A stretch of 64,000 bases of DNA. Source: Peribacillus butanolivorans. Its GTDB lineage: Bacteria; Bacillota; Bacilli; Bacillales; DSM-1321. A program made the position numbers and the translations under genes. The DNA is taken from the NCBI RefSeq assembly GCF_001273755.1, contig NZ_LGYA01000005.1, positions 579,702-643,701 of the forward strand, read 5' to 3'. The first letter of the stretch is position 1; every line of letters begins with the position of its first letter. The notes under the pieces are model-generated. The model was not told the origin of the DNA. It made no database searches and saw only the letters and a program-made list of their open reading frames with translations. This document shows positions 1 to 6,889 of this stretch, in pieces.

Positions 1-578
1 AAGATAAAGATGGGTTCTTCTTGATGGTTGAAGGAAGCCAAGTCGATTGGGCTGGACATGACAATGACATTGTAGGTGCGATGAGTGAAATGGAGGACTT
101 TGAAAAAGCATACAAAGCCGCCATTGAATTTGCGAAGAAAGACAAGCATACCTTGGTAGTGGCGACTGCTGACCATTCTACTGGAGGATTCTCGATTGGA
201 GCAAAGGGTATTTATAACTGGTTCGGTGAACCGATTAAGGCTGCTAAACGTACACCTGACTTTATGGCTGATGCGATCGTAAAAGGCGCAGATGTAGAAA
301 AGACGTTAAAACAATATATCGATCAAAATAAAGTCAAGCTAACTAACGATGAAATCAAAACGGTTTCAGATGCGGCTAAAACAAAAAATGTGACGAACAT
401 CGACAACGCTATAGAAGCAATATTTGATAATCGGACTAATACCGCTTGGACAACTGGAGGTCATACAGGTGAAGATGTACCGGTCTATGCATACGGTCCA
501 TATAAAGAGCGCTTTGCCGGCCAGGTTGATAATACGGACCAAGCTAAGATCATCTTTGATCTATTAAAGAAAAGGTAA
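1..578 (+). CDS. Alkaline phosphatase, C-terminal part (truncated by window edge)
   Basis: The open frame runs from base 3 with no start in the window, so only the last ~192 residues are seen. It begins DKDGFFLMVEGSQVDWAGHD, the family's conserved metal-site segment, and later has ATADHSTGG and TAWTTGGHTGEDVPVYAYGP, which carry the downstream zinc-binding histidines. The enzyme hydrolyses phosphate monoesters outside the cytoplasmic membrane and usually belongs to the phosphate-starvation response. The family assignment is secure; the PhoA/PhoB subtype and its control cannot be judged without the 5' part. The next gene starts 20 bp after its stop. Confidence 0.95.
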   Translation, partial: DKDGFFLMVEGSQVDWAGHDNDIVGAMSEMEDFEKAYKAAIEFAKKDKHTLVVATADHSTGGFSIGAKGIYNWFGEPIKAAKRTPDFMADAIVKGADVEKTLKQYIDQNKVKLTNDEIKTVSDAAKTKNVTNIDNAIEAIFDNRTNTAWTTGGHTGEDVPVYAYGPYKERFAGQVDNTDQAKIIFDLLKKR

Positions 579-598
579 TGAATTCTGGGAGGGATTCC

Positions 599-1243
599 AT
601 GAACAAACTAATTATTGGTGCCCTTTTATTAACCACATTTGGTGCGCTTAACACTCAACCGGCTTTTGACGAACAAAAAGGGAAAGAAAAAACAGAGGAA
701 GTTGCCCAGCCATTGGTGAAAAAGGATGTCTATGTTCCGAATCCACAGCTTCCTGATGATATGAACCTGAACCAAATCGGCCAAACAGTTTCCGATGCAA
801 AAGGTGAACTTACACTAAAGGCCTACGATAAGTCAAATGAGTCTGTAAAGGTCGGTCCGATTGAGGTAGTAATCAAAGATATGAAAGTGATGCATGCCTT
901 CCCGGATTACAGTATGATTGATTTCTTTCATGGATACACACATGATGACGAATTCGATATCGTAAAAGTGAATGTTGAAATCAAAAACACTTCAGATAAA
1001 AACGTTATGTTTTCCCCGGTGGCTTTTCTGGAAACTAACACTGGGAAACATATGACATGGGAAGATGACATCTACTTAGAAGAGCTGAACGGGGAAATAG
1101 AAGGAAATGGTTCAAAGCAGGGGAACATTGGTTTTATTCTAAGTGCTAAAGATGCGAAGGAAATATCCTTTATGACAAGTGATGCAGTTGATAGTGAAGG
1201 GGAGGTCCTTTCAAAAGGTAAGTCCATGGAATTTTCTTTTTAA
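599..1243 (+). CDS. Exported DUF4352-like protein of unknown function
   Basis: The 214-residue product starts with a signal-like segment (MNKLIIGALLLTTFGAL) and continues as a charged linker plus a beta-rich domain of about residues 60-214, containing VNVEIKNTSDKNVMF. That pattern resembles the DUF4352 immunoglobulin-like domain found in secreted Bacillus proteins. An upstream in-frame ATG overlaps the phosphatase stop, but the GGGAGGG Shine-Dalgarno sequence at 588-594 points to the ATG at 599. No lipobox cysteine follows the hydrophobic stretch, so a cleaved or membrane-anchored form is more likely than a lipoprotein. It is probably cotranscribed with the phosphatase. No function can be assigned. 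Confidence 0.75.
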   Translation: MNKLIIGALLLTTFGALNTQPAFDEQKGKEKTEEVAQPLVKKDVYVPNPQLPDDMNLNQIGQTVSDAKGELTLKAYDKSNESVKVGPIEVVIKDMKVMHAFPDYSMIDFFHGYTHDDEFDIVKVNVEIKNTSDKNVMFSPVAFLETNTGKHMTWEDDIYLEELNGEIEGNGSKQGNIGFILSAKDAKEISFMTSDAVDSEGEVLSKGKSMEFSF

Positions 1244-1283
1244 TAATAGTGGTGTATGAATGCCTTGCAAAAATCAAATACTA

Positions 1284-1316
1284 GTACATGTGATAGGGAT
1301 GACCTATCGCATGTAC
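1284..1316. promoter_or_regulatory. Near-perfect 14-bp inverted repeat (hairpin or operator)
   Basis: GTACATGTGATAGG and CCTATCGCATGTAC pair with one G-T position around a 5-nt loop. No T-run follows, so it is not a classical intrinsic terminator. It lies 36 bp before the small ORF at 1352 and could be an operator or an RNA hairpin. Confidence 0.5.
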
Positions 1317-1351
1317 AGAATATCCAAATCCTATTGCTGAGGTGATACAGA

Positions 1352-1504
1352 ATGAGTTATAAAGGTCAATTAGATCCACATTCTCAAAAGTTTCACCATA
1401 ATTGGACAAGACCTAAGCGTTCAAATACTCAAGTAAATGGCCATACGGTAGAATCACAAACAAACATTAAACTAAAAAGTAATGCAAAGGCTCACAAGTG
1501 GTAA
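1352..1504 (+). CDS. Small hydrophilic protein, 50 aa, unknown
   Basis: The ORF reads MSYKGQLDPHSQKFHHNW and ends AHKW. A GAGGTGATACAG ribosome binding site sits correctly upstream and a clear terminator hairpin follows at 1519-1551, so it looks like a complete monocistronic unit. It is rich in His, Asn, Lys and Gln and has no hydrophobic segment. The composition is reminiscent of small spore or stress proteins, but I do not recognise the family. Confidence 0.6.
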   Translation: MSYKGQLDPHSQKFHHNWTRPKRSNTQVNGHTVESQTNIKLKSNAKAHKW

Positions 1505-1518
1505 CGGATATTTCTGAT

Positions 1519-1551
1519 AAAGAAGGAGACTCTTAACGGGTCTTCTTCTTT
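1519..1551 (+). terminator. Intrinsic terminator
   Basis: AAAGAAGGAGAC pairs with GTCTTCTTCTTT with one wobble, just after the 50-aa ORF. Confidence 0.6.
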
Positions 1552-1552
1552 A

Positions 1553-1849
1553 TATGTTGGGGTAAAGTATACATAGGACCGTGATATAGGTTTTTAATAT
1601 ATGTGTTCTTTCGCTGATTTCCATGATTGCAATCTATATCGCTTATAAACGTTCAAATAAGGCATGCATGGCTTTTCCTTCATAATTATGATAACATTTA
1701 CCTTTAGGAATAAAGCAAAGCCGGGCCGTAAGTTTGCAGGCGTTGACACAGGGCGCAGCAATTTTGGTTTTGTGCATATTAACCATCAAAGGGTAAACAG
1801 GCCCAATGTTGGAAGTTTTACCTTACACAAATAGAGGACGTGATTTTTA
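1553..1849. other. Intergenic stretch with decayed coding fragments
   Basis: No convincing intact gene. One frame near 1592-1683 reads like the tail of a membrane protein (SLISMIAIYIAYKRSNK). Another, 1664-1834, is open for 56 codons ending VGSFTLHK but has no convincing ribosome binding site. They may be remnants, or the second may be a real short gene ahead of the GIY-YIG protein. Confidence 0.4.
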
Positions 1850-2224
1850 ATGATAAATATTGAGATCCCTGCAGCGGATATAAGCATTAAACAAAGGAAA
1901 CAAGTAATAGAGGGAGACGAAGCGATCATCCCAGAAATTTACGGGTTCATTGATTTTCATTTAATTCCCCGTGATAAAGGCGGCATCATCATGTTTTATA
2001 ACGAAAATGATGAGTTGATTTTTGTCGGTAAAGCACGTAAATTAAGACAAAGAGTCAAAAAACATTTCGAGGATAATGTTTCTCCAATTAAGTTACACCG
2101 TAATGAAGTCAAAAAAATTGACATTCTTGTTGTAGAAGACGCAATGGAACGTGAAATCTATGAAACGTACATGATCAACAAACTTCATGCAAAATACAAT
2201 ATCGACAAAGTGTTTTATAAATAA
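1850..2224 (+). CDS. GIY-YIG domain protein (UvrC N-terminal-like), 124 aa
   Basis: After a ~30-residue leader the protein has GGIIMFYNENDELIFVGKAR, a GIY-YIG signature variant, then LRQRVKKHF and a conserved glutamate near EREIYETYMI, and ends KYNIDKVFYK. It resembles the nuclease domain of UvrC and stand-alone GIY-YIG proteins of Bacillus. The canonical GIY is changed to IMF and YIG to FVG, so cleavage activity is uncertain. GAGGACGTG lies upstream of the ATG and a terminator follows immediately. The role could be DNA repair or turnover. Confidence 0.8.
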   Translation: MINIEIPAADISIKQRKQVIEGDEAIIPEIYGFIDFHLIPRDKGGIIMFYNENDELIFVGKARKLRQRVKKHFEDNVSPIKLHRNEVKKIDILVVEDAMEREIYETYMINKLHAKYNIDKVFYK

Positions 2225-2240
2225 TAAGAATCAACTATGA

Positions 2241-2273
2241 AAAGCTGACTGCCTATGCAATCAGCTTTTTTTG
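2241..2273 (+). terminator. Intrinsic terminator of the GIY-YIG gene
   Basis: AAAGCTGA-C-TGC pairs with GCA-A-TCAGCTTT and is followed by seven T. Confidence 0.85.
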
Positions 2274-2382
2274 TTACATCTAAAGTACAAAAATAAGTCC
2301 GTACATTTACAGTTGCTTGATGTTAGGTTAACATTGTTGGTTTATATTTAAAGTATTCCAATACATTTTCAGGAGGTTGCTA

Positions 2383-2553
2383 TTGAAGAAAATACTTTGT
2401 AAAAAGGTGTTAGTTATCTCGGTAGGGACAGTGATTGCCTTTGGGAATTTAACGTGGTCCGTGTCACAAGCTTCTAAACTGGCGAAACAACGAGAGATTG
2501 AATCTTTTGAACAAGAGACAGTAAAATCTTCAGAGTTGGAAATGGCGGAATAA
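2383..2553 (+). CDS. Small secreted or membrane peptide, 56 aa, unknown
   Basis: A TTG start lies 6 nt after a perfect AGGAGG. The product begins with a signal-like segment, MKKILCKKVLVISVGTVIAF, runs through SVSQASKLAKQ (a possible signal peptidase site after SQA), and ends as an acidic tail. A long terminator hairpin follows at 2609-2660. The mature part would be only ~27 residues, so it could be a secreted peptide or a truncated exported protein. It lies just upstream of the zinc-starvation block, but no zinc motif is seen. Confidence 0.55.
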   Translation: MKKILCKKVLVISVGTVIAFGNLTWSVSQASKLAKQREIESFEQETVKSSELEMAE

Positions 2554-2608
2554 GAACATAATCCAATAAAATATTGGATATGAGAGTACAATTAACTAAA
2601 AAAAGCAC

Positions 2609-2660
2609 TGGAGGTTCTTTACACATGCTTATGTGTAATTGGGTCTCCATTTATTTTTGT
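2609..2660 (+). terminator. Two-part terminator hairpin
   Basis: TGGAG and CTCCA enclose an inner perfect TTACACAT-gctt-ATGTGTAA stem. A T-rich tract follows. Confidence 0.7.
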
Positions 2661-2721
2661 TTTTATTTTTATGATTCTTATACTGAAAATGAAATCAATA
2701 AATATTTTGAAAAAAACTTGC

Positions 2722-2742
2722 AAATAGTAATGATTACGTTTT
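2722..2742. promoter_or_regulatory. Zur box 1
   Basis: AAATAGTAAT-G-ATTACGTTTT closely fits the Zur inverted repeat (half-site AAATCGTAAT). It lies 109 bp upstream of the metallochaperone start and 64 bp from a second box. A ribosome-binding-like GGGGGTGG follows, but no start codon is seen. Confidence 0.7.
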
Positions 2743-2785
2743 ATTATAAGGGGGTGGATTTAAACAGAAAGTAATTCCATAGTAT

Positions 2786-2806
2786 AAATCGTAATGATTT
2801 TGATTT
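2786..2806. promoter_or_regulatory. Zur box 2
   Basis: AAATCGTAAT-G-ATTTTGATTT has a perfect left half and a degenerate right half. It is 44 bp upstream of the metallochaperone ATG, where Zur with zinc would block transcription. Confidence 0.75.
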
Positions 2807-2850
2807 GTGAATGGATTTAAAATGCAGATATGTTTAAGGAGTGTTTGTGA

Positions 2851-4044
2851 ATGAGAAATAAGAAAATCCCCGTTACGGTTTTAAGTGGATACCTTGGTGC
2901 GGGAAAGACGACGCTGCTGAATCATATCCTTGAAAATCGAGAGAATCTGAAGGTTGCGGTCATCGTCAATGATATGAGTGAGGTCAATATTGATGCGTCC
3001 CTTGTCAAACAGGGAGGGTTTACTCGGACAGATGAAAAGTTGGTGGAAATGCAGAACGGTTGCATTTGCTGTACACTTCGTGAGGATTTAATGATTGAAG
3101 TTGAAAAGCTGTCCACAAAAGGTAATATCGACTATATTGTGATTGAATCGACTGGTATCAGTGAACCCGTTCCAGTCGCTCAAACCTTCACGTATGTTGA
3201 TGAAAACGTGGGAATTGATTTATCAAAATTTTGTCGGCTCGATACGATGGTTACCGTTGTTGATGCGAAGAACTTTTGGCAGGATTACGCTTCAGGGGAA
3301 ACTCTTATTGATCGAATGCAGGCAACCGATGAGGCCGATCAGAGGGAAGTGGTTGATCTATTGATTGACCAAATAGAGTTCGCTAATGTGATTCTTTTAA
3401 ATAAAATCGATTTAATGAAAGCAGAAGAAGTTGCGGAATTGAACGCGGTTCTTCAAAAAATAAATCCTGATGCGCGGATCATTGAAACGAGTCATTCCCA
3501 GGTGCCGCTAAAAGAAGTCATGAACACCCAGCTGTTCGATTTTGAAAAGGCAAGCCAAGGAGCAGGCTGGATAAAGGAATTAAATGAAGAGCATATTCCA
3601 GAAACCGAAGAATATGGAATAGCCTCCTTCGTTTACAGAAGGAAAAAGCCATTTCATCCATCGCGGCTGATGACGTGGTTAGAAAGTTGGCCGGTGGAAG
3701 TGGTGCGGGCAAAGGGTTTCCTTTGGTTGGCAACGAGAAATGATACAGCAGGCCTGCTATCACAGGCTGGACCGTCATTAATGATCCAGGGAGCAGGTAA
3801 ATGGATTGCAGCTTATCCTAAAGATGAACAACAGCAGATATTGCAGGATGAACCTGAATTGTTGAAAAGCTGGGATGATCTTTACGGAGACCGGATGACG
3901 GAACTAGTGATGATTGGCATTCAAATGAATCAACAGGAAATCGAAAATGAATTAGATCAATGCTTATTGACGGAAATAGAGTTGCAGCAGGATTGGTCTC
4001 TGTATGAAGATCCATTACCTGCCTTTACGGAAATAGTTCATTAA
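2851..4044 (+). CDS. zagA: Zinc-responsive COG0523 GTPase (ZagA/YciC-type metallochaperone)
   Basis: The 397-residue protein has a Walker A GYLGAGKTT at about 13-21, the metal-binding GCICC (CxCC) near 72, ESTGISEP in the switch region, the guanine-specificity motif LLNKIDL near 187, and a CobW C-terminal domain from about 260. These define the G3E family. The Bacillus ZagA/YciC subgroup delivers zinc to essential enzymes such as folate enzyme FolE during zinc limitation. GTTTAAGGAGTG gives the ribosome binding site. Two Zur boxes precede it and zinc-free ribosomal protein genes follow, so a zinc role is well supported; the exact client is inferred from the family. Confidence 0.92.
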   Translation: MRNKKIPVTVLSGYLGAGKTTLLNHILENRENLKVAVIVNDMSEVNIDASLVKQGGFTRTDEKLVEMQNGCICCTLREDLMIEVEKLSTKGNIDYIVIESTGISEPVPVAQTFTYVDENVGIDLSKFCRLDTMVTVVDAKNFWQDYASGETLIDRMQATDEADQREVVDLLIDQIEFANVILLNKIDLMKAEEVAELNAVLQKINPDARIIETSHSQVPLKEVMNTQLFDFEKASQGAGWIKELNEEHIPETEEYGIASFVYRRKKPFHPSRLMTWLESWPVEVVRAKGFLWLATRNDTAGLLSQAGPSLMIQGAGKWIAAYPKDEQQQILQDEPELLKSWDDLYGDRMTELVMIGIQMNQQEIENELDQCLLTEIELQQDWSLYEDPLPAFTEIVH

Positions 4045-4068
4045 AAAACTAAATAGGAGGAAACAAAG

Positions 4069-4218
4069 ATGAGAGTAAACATCACTTTAGCATGCACAGA
4101 AACAGGGGACCGAAATTATATCACAACGAAAAACAAGCGGAATAACCCGGATCGCATTGAATTGAAAAAGTACTGCCCGCGTTTAAAGAAACACACGCTT
4201 CACCGTGAAACGAAGTAA
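4069..4218 (+). CDS. rpmG: 50S ribosomal protein L33, zinc-independent form
   Basis: This 49-residue gene starts MRVNITLACTETGDRNYIT and ends KKYCPRLKKHTLHRETK. Each of the two CxxC pairs of zinc-binding L33 is reduced to one cysteine (CTET and YCPRL), so this is the C-minus form. TAGGAGGAAACAA is its ribosome binding site and it follows zagA by 24 bp, so it is likely read from the Zur promoter. Replacing zinc-bearing L33 spares zinc when the metal is scarce. Confidence 0.92.
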   Translation: MRVNITLACTETGDRNYITTKNKRNNPDRIELKKYCPRLKKHTLHRETK

Positions 4219-4229
4219 TTTTGAATTTT

Positions 4230-4250
4230 AAATCGTAATGATTATGTTTT
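4230..4250. promoter_or_regulatory. Zur box 3, upstream of rpsN
   Basis: AAATCGTAAT-G-ATTATGTTTT matches the Zur half-site perfectly on the left. It lies between rpmG and rpsN and implies separate Zur control of rpsN. Confidence 0.75.
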
Positions 4251-4346
4251 ATGAAGAAAGATAGGTAGCGGAAAGAATCGTGAACAGTTTATAGAATTAT
4301 ATAACCTAAATAACATTCTCTATATTTTAATAAAGGAGAGATTCAA

Positions 4347-4616
4347 ATGGCCAAAAAATCTAAAGTAGTAAAAGCACAAAAACAGTTGGCGATGGTAGAA
4401 AAATATGCAGAAATCCGAAGGGAACTGAAAGAGAAAGGGGACTTTGATGCATTGGCCAAACTCCCACGAGACTCTTCACCAACACGTGTTCACAATCGTT
4501 GTGGAGTAACAGGAAGACCGCGTGGGTATATGCGCAAATTTAACATGTCACGTATTGTTTTTCGAGACCTCGCTCATAAAGGACATTTACCTGGTGTCAA
4601 AAAGGCAAGCTGGTAA
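4347..4616 (+). CDS. rpsN: 30S ribosomal protein S14, zinc-independent paralogue
   Basis: The 89-residue protein begins MAKKSKVVKAQKQLAMVEKY and has HNRCGVTGRPRGYMRKFNMS, typical of the long C-minus S14 that lacks the CxxC-x12-CxxC zinc finger of the 61-residue form. AAAGGAGAGATTC precedes the ATG. With the Zur box at 4230 it is the zinc-starvation substitute S14, as in the Bacillus YhzA system. Confidence 0.95.
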   Translation: MAKKSKVVKAQKQLAMVEKYAEIRRELKEKGDFDALAKLPRDSSPTRVHNRCGVTGRPRGYMRKFNMSRIVFRDLAHKGHLPGVKKASW

Positions 4617-4636
4617 TAACGGGGATAAAAGCAAAG

Positions 4637-4668
4637 GTGATTCAGGGGTAGGTTCCCTTGAATCATCA
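4637..4668 (+). terminator. Probable terminator after rpsN
   Basis: TGATTCAGGG pairs with CCCTTGAATCA with a small bulge. The downstream tract is only moderately T-rich. Confidence 0.5.
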
Positions 4669-4860
4669 TTATTCGTAATAGTCATCACACCATTTTTTTT
4701 AGTTCATTGAATCCTGTATCGAATGTTCCTGGATGTGGTGGCTTCTTGTACGCAAAACTTCTGCTTACATCGTTTGGACAATGGCTTCAAATATTAAGAG
4801 ATTTCCTTTTCCTTTGGTTCTTCATATAATTGAAGAATCATAGGGAAGAAGGAATGAGTA

Positions 4861-5220
4861 ATGGGACATATATTTTGGATGATTTATTTAGGAATATTGG
4901 GAACGGCTGCGATTGGTTTTCTCATTAAAGGTGCCTATAAAACCTCTCTTGCAAAAATGGATTTTGTCATCTCGATTATCACTTGGATAGGGTTATTTGG
5001 GTACATAACGAAAACCTCTATCCTTACACCTCTGGTATGGAAATTCGTATTTGTTGGTTCTTTGCTATGGGATATAATTTTCAGTTTTATGAGCAAAGAC
5101 TACAATAGTGATAAGAAAGCGGAAGAATTACCTGATTCTATTAGTAAATTATTGACTGCAATCACATTAGTCGTCTGTCTTGGACCGTTATATTATGGGT
5201 TATTCAAATATGCATTCTAA
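4861..5220 (+). CDS. Four-helix membrane protein, unknown
   Basis: The 119-residue product has four hydrophobic segments: about 4-23, 34-53, 60-77 and 98-116. A charged loop, SKDYNSDKKAEELPDS, lies between the third and fourth. A GGAAGAAGGAATG ribosome binding site lies just before the ATG, and a strong terminator follows 11 bp after the stop, so it is a single-gene unit. I recognise no family motif. Confidence 0.75.
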   Translation: MGHIFWMIYLGILGTAAIGFLIKGAYKTSLAKMDFVISIITWIGLFGYITKTSILTPLVWKFVFVGSLLWDIIFSFMSKDYNSDKKAEELPDSISKLLTAITLVVCLGPLYYGLFKYAF

Positions 5221-5230
5221 CAGCTAAACC

Positions 5231-5260
5231 AAAAAAGAACCTGTAAGGTTCTTTTTATTT
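5231..5260 (+). terminator. Intrinsic terminator
   Basis: AAAGAACCT-gta-AGGTTCTTTTT directly follows the membrane protein gene. Confidence 0.85.
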
Positions 5261-5356
5261 TGGTTAAAGAGAAGGGGGATTCCTTTAGTAGGTATGATAT
5301 AACCATATATTTCAGCATTGTTGTAAAAGAGAGGTGTTTTATGATGCAATGCAAAG

Positions 5357-5388
5357 AAAGCAGAAGTTTTAGCAACTCTGCTTTTTTA
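5357..5388 (-). terminator. Terminator of the VOC gene
   Basis: AAAGCAGA pairs with TCTGCTTT. It lies 8 bp beyond the stop of the minus-strand VOC gene and has T-rich flanks on both strands. Confidence 0.7.
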
Positions 5389-5395
5389 TTAATAA

Positions 5396-5782
5396 TTATC
5401 TTTGGAAAAATTCAATCCATTCTTTTTCTGGTCCATATATGTAGAAATAGCGATAACCATTGGGCAGGGTAACAATTTCCTGATCAATTAGCTCAACGTT
5501 TTCAAGGCCTTGAATCCGAGCATATTCTTCTTCTATATCATCGACACTGATGGCAAAATGATGAATTGTTGCTTCGGATGGCAACGTGTCGCTATAACCT
5601 TGAATTAATTCAATTTCTGTTTCGTTTGAATCATTGTATCCAAGGAATGCTAGTTGGATTACCCCATCTGTATGTGGCACCCGCGATTTCAATTTTAAAT
5701 CTAAAACATCCTGATAAAAGGTTATGGATTTTTCAAGATCTCTAACAACAACTCCAATATGATCGACTCTTTTTATAGCCAA
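5396..5782 (-). CDS. VOC-family protein (glyoxalase/dioxygenase fold)
   Basis: The 128-residue protein reads as two beta-alpha-beta-beta-beta modules: KRVDHIGVVVRDLEKSITFY at the start and ATIHHFAISVDDIEEEYARI in the middle. Candidate metal ligands are His8, a Glu in NETEIELIQG, His in IHHFAI and Glu in KEWIEFF, the usual four-ligand VOC arrangement. Members include glyoxalase I, methylmalonyl-CoA epimerase and dioxygenases; the size and ligands fit lactoylglutathione-lyase-like or epimerase-like proteins, but the substrate cannot be named. GGAGGAAGATC precedes the start on the minus strand. It is monocistronic. Confidence 0.85.
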   Translation of the reverse strand: MAIKRVDHIGVVVRDLEKSITFYQDVLDLKLKSRVPHTDGVIQLAFLGYNDSNETEIELIQGYSDTLPSEATIHHFAISVDDIEEEYARIQGLENVELIDQEIVTLPNGYRYFYIYGPEKEWIEFFQR

Positions 5783-6158
5783 GGATCTTCCTCCTTCTGT
5801 TTAGGTACAATATGCTGATATTAGTATATATAACATTATTCGTTATAAAATTACAATTTGAGGTAGTGTTTGTCTGATTATTGAAAAAATGATTGACGAA
5901 GGAAGATTGGACTGGTAAATCGTAAAAAATGACCAGGAGGCAAAACCCATACCTAGAGTAGTCTTTCTAAATTAAGCCCATGTTTATAAAGGGCTTTTTT
6001 TCTTGTTTTAAAAGTGTGCTTCAGGTCTACTAGGGGTTGAAACATGAGTATTATTTAGAGAAGAAAGCCTGTTTTTTTCTTTTACTCTAAAAAGGATTAA
6101 AGACTAATAGACCAATGTAAAACATCTTATTGATTTTCTTTTTTTTGGAAATTTTATG
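5783..6158. other. Intergenic region with one orphan terminator and a remnant frame
   Basis: No intact gene. A short frame ends LIIEKMIDEGRLDW before a stop at about 5920, and a terminator follows at 5975-6003, so this looks like the 3' end of a lost gene. The last ~100 bp is AT-rich promoter DNA for the tetR operon. Confidence 0.4.
5975..6003 (+). terminator. Orphan intrinsic terminator
   Basis: AGCCC-N11-GGGCT followed by a run of T. No intact gene lies directly upstream on this strand. Confidence 0.75.
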
Positions 6159-6208
6159 TTGACCAATGTGGTCAACAGAAGTATATTGAAAATGACCTAT
6201 GTGGTTAA
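6159..6208 (+). promoter_or_regulatory. Promoter and two operators of the tetR-ABC operon
   Basis: TTGACC at 6159-6164 and TATATT at 6182-6187 are 17 bp apart, a sigma-A promoter. The -35 box is itself the left half of TTGACC-N5-GGTCAA (6159-6175). A second copy, ATGACC-N5-GGTTAA, lies at 6192-6208, around the expected transcription start. Centres are 33 bp apart, about three helical turns, so two repressor dimers could sit on one DNA face. Confidence 0.75.
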
Positions 6209-6254
6209 AAAAGGAAATTCAGAAATATATTTTATAGAAGGTTGGGTTGTACAA

Positions 6255-6872
6255 ATGTTTTCGAAGTTCTTAAGCCTAGATGAGGAGAAGCAGATGCGCA
6301 TCCTGAATGCTGCAATTAAGGTTTATGTGGAAAGGGGATATGACAATGCATCCACCAATGCGATTGTGAAGGAAGCGGGCATTTCGAAAGGTCTGTTATT
6401 CCATTATTTTCAAAATAAGAAGACTTTGTATTTATTTTTATTCGATTATTGTTTGGATATGGTGATGAAAGAGTTTTATGAAAAAGTGAATCTTGAGGAA
6501 CGAGACTTTTTTGCCCGATTGCGGCAAATTTCGCTTATAAAGATGGAACTGCTGAATAAATTCCCCGATATCATTCGTTTTTTTGAAAAGGCAATTTTAG
6601 AAGAAGCCAATGATATTAAGGGCGATTTTAAAGAAAAAATATTTTCCGTAAAAAGCTCGACCGCGATCTTTGATGACATTGATACTTCAAAGTTCCGTGA
6701 CGATATTGACATTCAAAAAGCGATAAAAAGCATTCTTTGGACCTTTGAAGGGTTTAGCAACGAGGTTCTAACCAAAGCTAAGGCGCTTAATTTGAAAAAA
6801 ACGGATTATGAAGAGGTCTTTTCTGAAGGAGAGCAGTACATCGAAATGTTTAAAAGAAGCTTCTATAAATGA
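6255..6872 (+). CDS. TetR/AcrR-family transcriptional repressor
   Basis: The 205-residue protein has an N-terminal helix-turn-helix, RILNAAIKVYVERGYDNAST followed by NAIVKEAGISKGLLFHYFQNKK, typical of TetR. The C-terminal ~150 residues form a helical ligand domain with no clear ligand motif. The frame is open back to 6156, but that upstream ATG lies inside the promoter, so I place the start at 6255. It precedes an ABC-2 exporter it probably regulates, together with itself, through the paired operators at 6159-6208. Confidence 0.88.
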   Translation: MFSKFLSLDEEKQMRILNAAIKVYVERGYDNASTNAIVKEAGISKGLLFHYFQNKKTLYLFLFDYCLDMVMKEFYEKVNLEERDFFARLRQISLIKMELLNKFPDIIRFFEKAILEEANDIKGDFKEKIFSVKSSTAIFDDIDTSKFRDDIDIQKAIKSILWTFEGFSNEVLTKAKALNLKKTDYEEVFSEGEQYIEMFKRSFYK

Positions 6873-6889
6873 AAAGGGGGTTATTAGGA

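Noticed and set aside
2574..2774. Plus-strand 66-codon frame before zagA
   Set aside because: It spans a terminator hairpin and a Zur box, has no proper ribosome binding site and looks random.
6156..6254. N-terminal extension of the TetR protein
   Set aside because: The extension lies on the promoter and operators; family length and HTH position fit the start at 6255.
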